From positions 1 to 7,559 of the forward strand of contig JAMDDA010000133.1 in NCBI GenBank assembly GCA_023488925.1: a stretch of 7,559 bases of DNA, given 5' to 3'. Below, piece after piece: positions 6,143-7,559 of this stretch. Position 1 is the first letter of the stretch, and each line of letters begins with the position of its first letter. The notes beneath the pieces were generated by a model. The model was not told the DNA's origin. It worked only from the letters and a program-made list of their open reading frames with translations, and did not search any database. The stretch is from Actinomycetota bacterium (GTDB taxonomy: Bacteria > Actinomycetota > Thermoleophilia > RBG-16-64-13). A program made the translations under genes and the position numbers.

Positions 6143-6912
6143 TGGCCAGGGTGCTCCGCGAGATCCGCATCCTCTGGGGCCGCAACATGCGCAAGCTCTT
6201 CCGGGTCCCCATGCTGCTCTTCTTCAGCCTCTTCCAACCGCTCCTCTTCCTGATCTTGTTCAGCCAGGTGTTCAGCAGTATGGCCAAGCTGCCCGGGTTT
6301 GGCTACGACAACTACCTGCAGTTCCTGGTGCCGACCATCGTGGGCCTGACCGCCCTCAACTCGGCTTTCCAATCGGGTATGGGCATGGTCAATGACATGG
6401 ACGCCGGCCTGCTCGACAAGTTCTTGATCGCGCCCATCCGCCGGAGCAGCATCCTCCTGGGCAAGGTCGTGGCCGACGCGACGCGCATGGGTCTGCAGGC
6501 CTTCCTGATCATCGCCCTGTCGTTCATCATGGGGGCCCGTTTCAAGACCGGGATCCTGGGTGTGCTCGCCATGATCGCCATCGCCGTGCTCTTCGGCATC
6601 GCCTGGGCCGGTATCTCCAACGTGGTGGCGCTGCGCACGCGTAACGCCGAGCTCACCATGCTCATCGGCATCCTCATCACTTTCCCGGTGCTCTTTCTCT
6701 CGACCGGTTTCATGCCCGCCATGCTGCTGCCCAGCTGGCTGGAGACGGCGGCCCGGTTCAACCCCATCACATATCTGGTGGATGCGCTCCGGGCTCTGGT
6801 GAACGAGGGCTGGGACTGGACCGCCATCTGGCAGGCCCTGGCGGTGACGCTGGGCCTGGCCGCGGTCACTTTGACCGCCGCCACCCGGGCGTTCCGCAAG
6901 GTGATCGGCTGA
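6142..6912 (+). CDS. ABC-2 type exporter permease (DrrB-like)
   Basis: The membrane half of the exporter, partner of the upstream ATPase. The 256 residues show about six hydrophobic segments, near 22-44, 58-82, 107-131, 137-160, 169-190 and 228-249. The ABC-2 hallmark appears as FLSTGFMPAMLLP (185-197) followed by FNPITYLVDALRAL (206-219). The DrrB-like segment MDAGLLDKFLIAPIRRSSIL (86-105) precedes helix three. Length is typical for single-copy ABC-2 permeases, which act as dimers. The ATG at 6142 overlaps the upstream TGA (TGATG) and has GGAGGAGG a few bases before it. The frame is open much further upstream (to 5665), but that part is a shadow of the ATPase gene. Drug, lipid or glycan export are all possible. 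Confidence 0.92.
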   Translation: MARVLREIRILWGRNMRKLFRVPMLLFFSLFQPLLFLILFSQVFSSMAKLPGFGYDNYLQFLVPTIVGLTALNSAFQSGMGMVNDMDAGLLDKFLIAPIRRSSILLGKVVADATRMGLQAFLIIALSFIMGARFKTGILGVLAMIAIAVLFGIAWAGISNVVALRTRNAELTMLIGILITFPVLFLSTGFMPAMLLPSWLETAARFNPITYLVDALRALVNEGWDWTAIWQALAVTLGLAAVTLTAATRAFRKVIG

Positions 6913-6933
6913 GGGACCGGTGGGGAGGGACGG

Positions 6934-7559
6934 GTGCTTGCCGAGACCTACCGAGCCGCCCGCCCCGAGGATGTGCCGGAGATGGTTGCCGTCTACCTCG
7001 CGGCCAGCCGGGACATGTACGCCCGCTCCGGTTTGTCGGCCCCGGTGCCCTCAGCGGGCGCCATGCAGCTGGCCTACGAGCACATCCTCTCCACGGGCGT
7101 GTTCCGGGTCGCGGAGTCGGGGGGGCGGATCATCGCCATTGCCGGTGCCGTCCTGCGCGACCACCTGTGGTTCCTCTCGGCCTTCTGGGCTCTTCCCGAG
7201 GTGCAGCGGCAGAACATCGGCATGCCCCTGCTCAGGGAGGTCTGGCATGAGGGCGCGGCGGCCGGGGCGACCACCTTCTTCACCTGGGCCTCGCCCGACC
7301 TGACCGCCCTGGCCTCGTACATGAAGCTCGGTATGCTGCCCGGCTACGGCATCTTCGTGTTCCGGGGGATCCCCGAGCACCTGCCTCCGGTCCCGTCCTC
7401 CTACCAGCCCGGGCCGCTGGAGCACCAGGTGGCGACGGCGCTCGATCTGCACGTGCGCGGCACCCGGCGCGAGGTCGATCATCGCTTCTGGGCCGGTCCG
7501 GCCGGCCTGCGCGGGCGGCAGGTGCTGCGGGACGGCGAGGTTGCGGGCTACTACTATCT
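6934..7559 (+). CDS. GNAT-family acetyltransferase, C-terminus cut by window edge
   Basis: Probably transfers an acetyl group from acetyl-CoA to an unknown amine substrate in the cytoplasm. The 208 visible residues begin YRAARPEDVPEMVAVY (6-21), a typical GNAT beta1-alpha1 start. The strand FRVAESGGRIIAIAGAVL (57-74) follows, then the acetyl-CoA region ALPEVQRQNIGMPLL (86-100) and a late SYMKLGMLPGYGIFVFRG (128-145) resembling motif B (lYeklGF). The CoA loop reads QNIGMP, where Q/R-x-x-G-x-G/A is standard, so binding may be altered. After about residue 160 a further segment ends in VLRDGEVAGYYY (197-208), resembling the beta3-beta4 hairpin of a second GNAT domain, so this may be a tandem-GNAT protein. 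The GTG start has GGAGGG 4 nt upstream, and a stop (the permease TGA) closes the frame just before it. It lies 21 nt after the permease, probably in the same operon. Confidence 0.75.
   Translation, partial: MLAETYRAARPEDVPEMVAVYLAASRDMYARSGLSAPVPSAGAMQLAYEHILSTGVFRVAESGGRIIAIAGAVLRDHLWFLSAFWALPEVQRQNIGMPLLREVWHEGAAAGATTFFTWASPDLTALASYMKLGMLPGYGIFVFRGIPEHLPPVPSSYQPGPLEHQVATALDLHVRGTRREVDHRFWAGPAGLRGRQVLRDGEVAGYYY

Overview
The window is GC-rich, densely packed bacterial chromosome. Most genes start with ATG, two use GTG, and several have strong GGAGG-type ribosome binding sites. This suggests a high-GC bacterium such as Chloroflexota, Actinomycetota or a high-GC Bacillota lineage. Nothing in the sequence fixes the phylum.

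Left part (1-4776, minus strand): an assimilatory sulfate operon, read right to left as sbp, cysT, cysW, cysA, cysH. It encodes a sulfate-binding protein, the two permeases and the ATPase of a SulT-family ABC importer, and a CysH-type reductase with a [4Fe-4S] cysteine pattern, cut by the left window edge. The genes are 25 nt apart (sbp-cysT), overlap by 4 nt (cysT-cysW), and are 1 nt (cysW-cysA) and 4 nt (cysA-cysH) apart, so they look co-transcribed and translationally coupled. A good sigma70-type promoter (TTGACA, 17 nt, CACAAT) lies upstream of sbp, with repeated TGACA/TGTCA words around it. Sulfate is imported as the operon's first products act, then reduced by CysH. The ATP sulfurylase needed in between is not visible and may lie beyond the left edge.

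Middle (4677-5143): a divergent intergenic region of about 470 bp. It holds the sbp promoter and leader, a candidate 25-residue very basic small protein on the plus strand (4890-4967), and possible promoter elements with short inverted repeats.

Right part (5144-7559, plus strand): a two-gene DrrAB-like ABC exporter (ATPase and ABC-2 permease, overlapping by 1 nt), followed 21 nt later by a GNAT-family acetyltransferase that is cut by the right edge and seems to carry the start of a second GNAT-like domain. The three probably form an operon. The exporter substrate cannot be told from sequence.

No RNA genes, insertion sequences, CRISPR arrays or phage genes were seen. The genes belong to known families. 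The less ordinary items are the small basic ORF, the variant CysH motifs, the regulatory repeats near sbp, and the acetyltransferase attached to the exporter.
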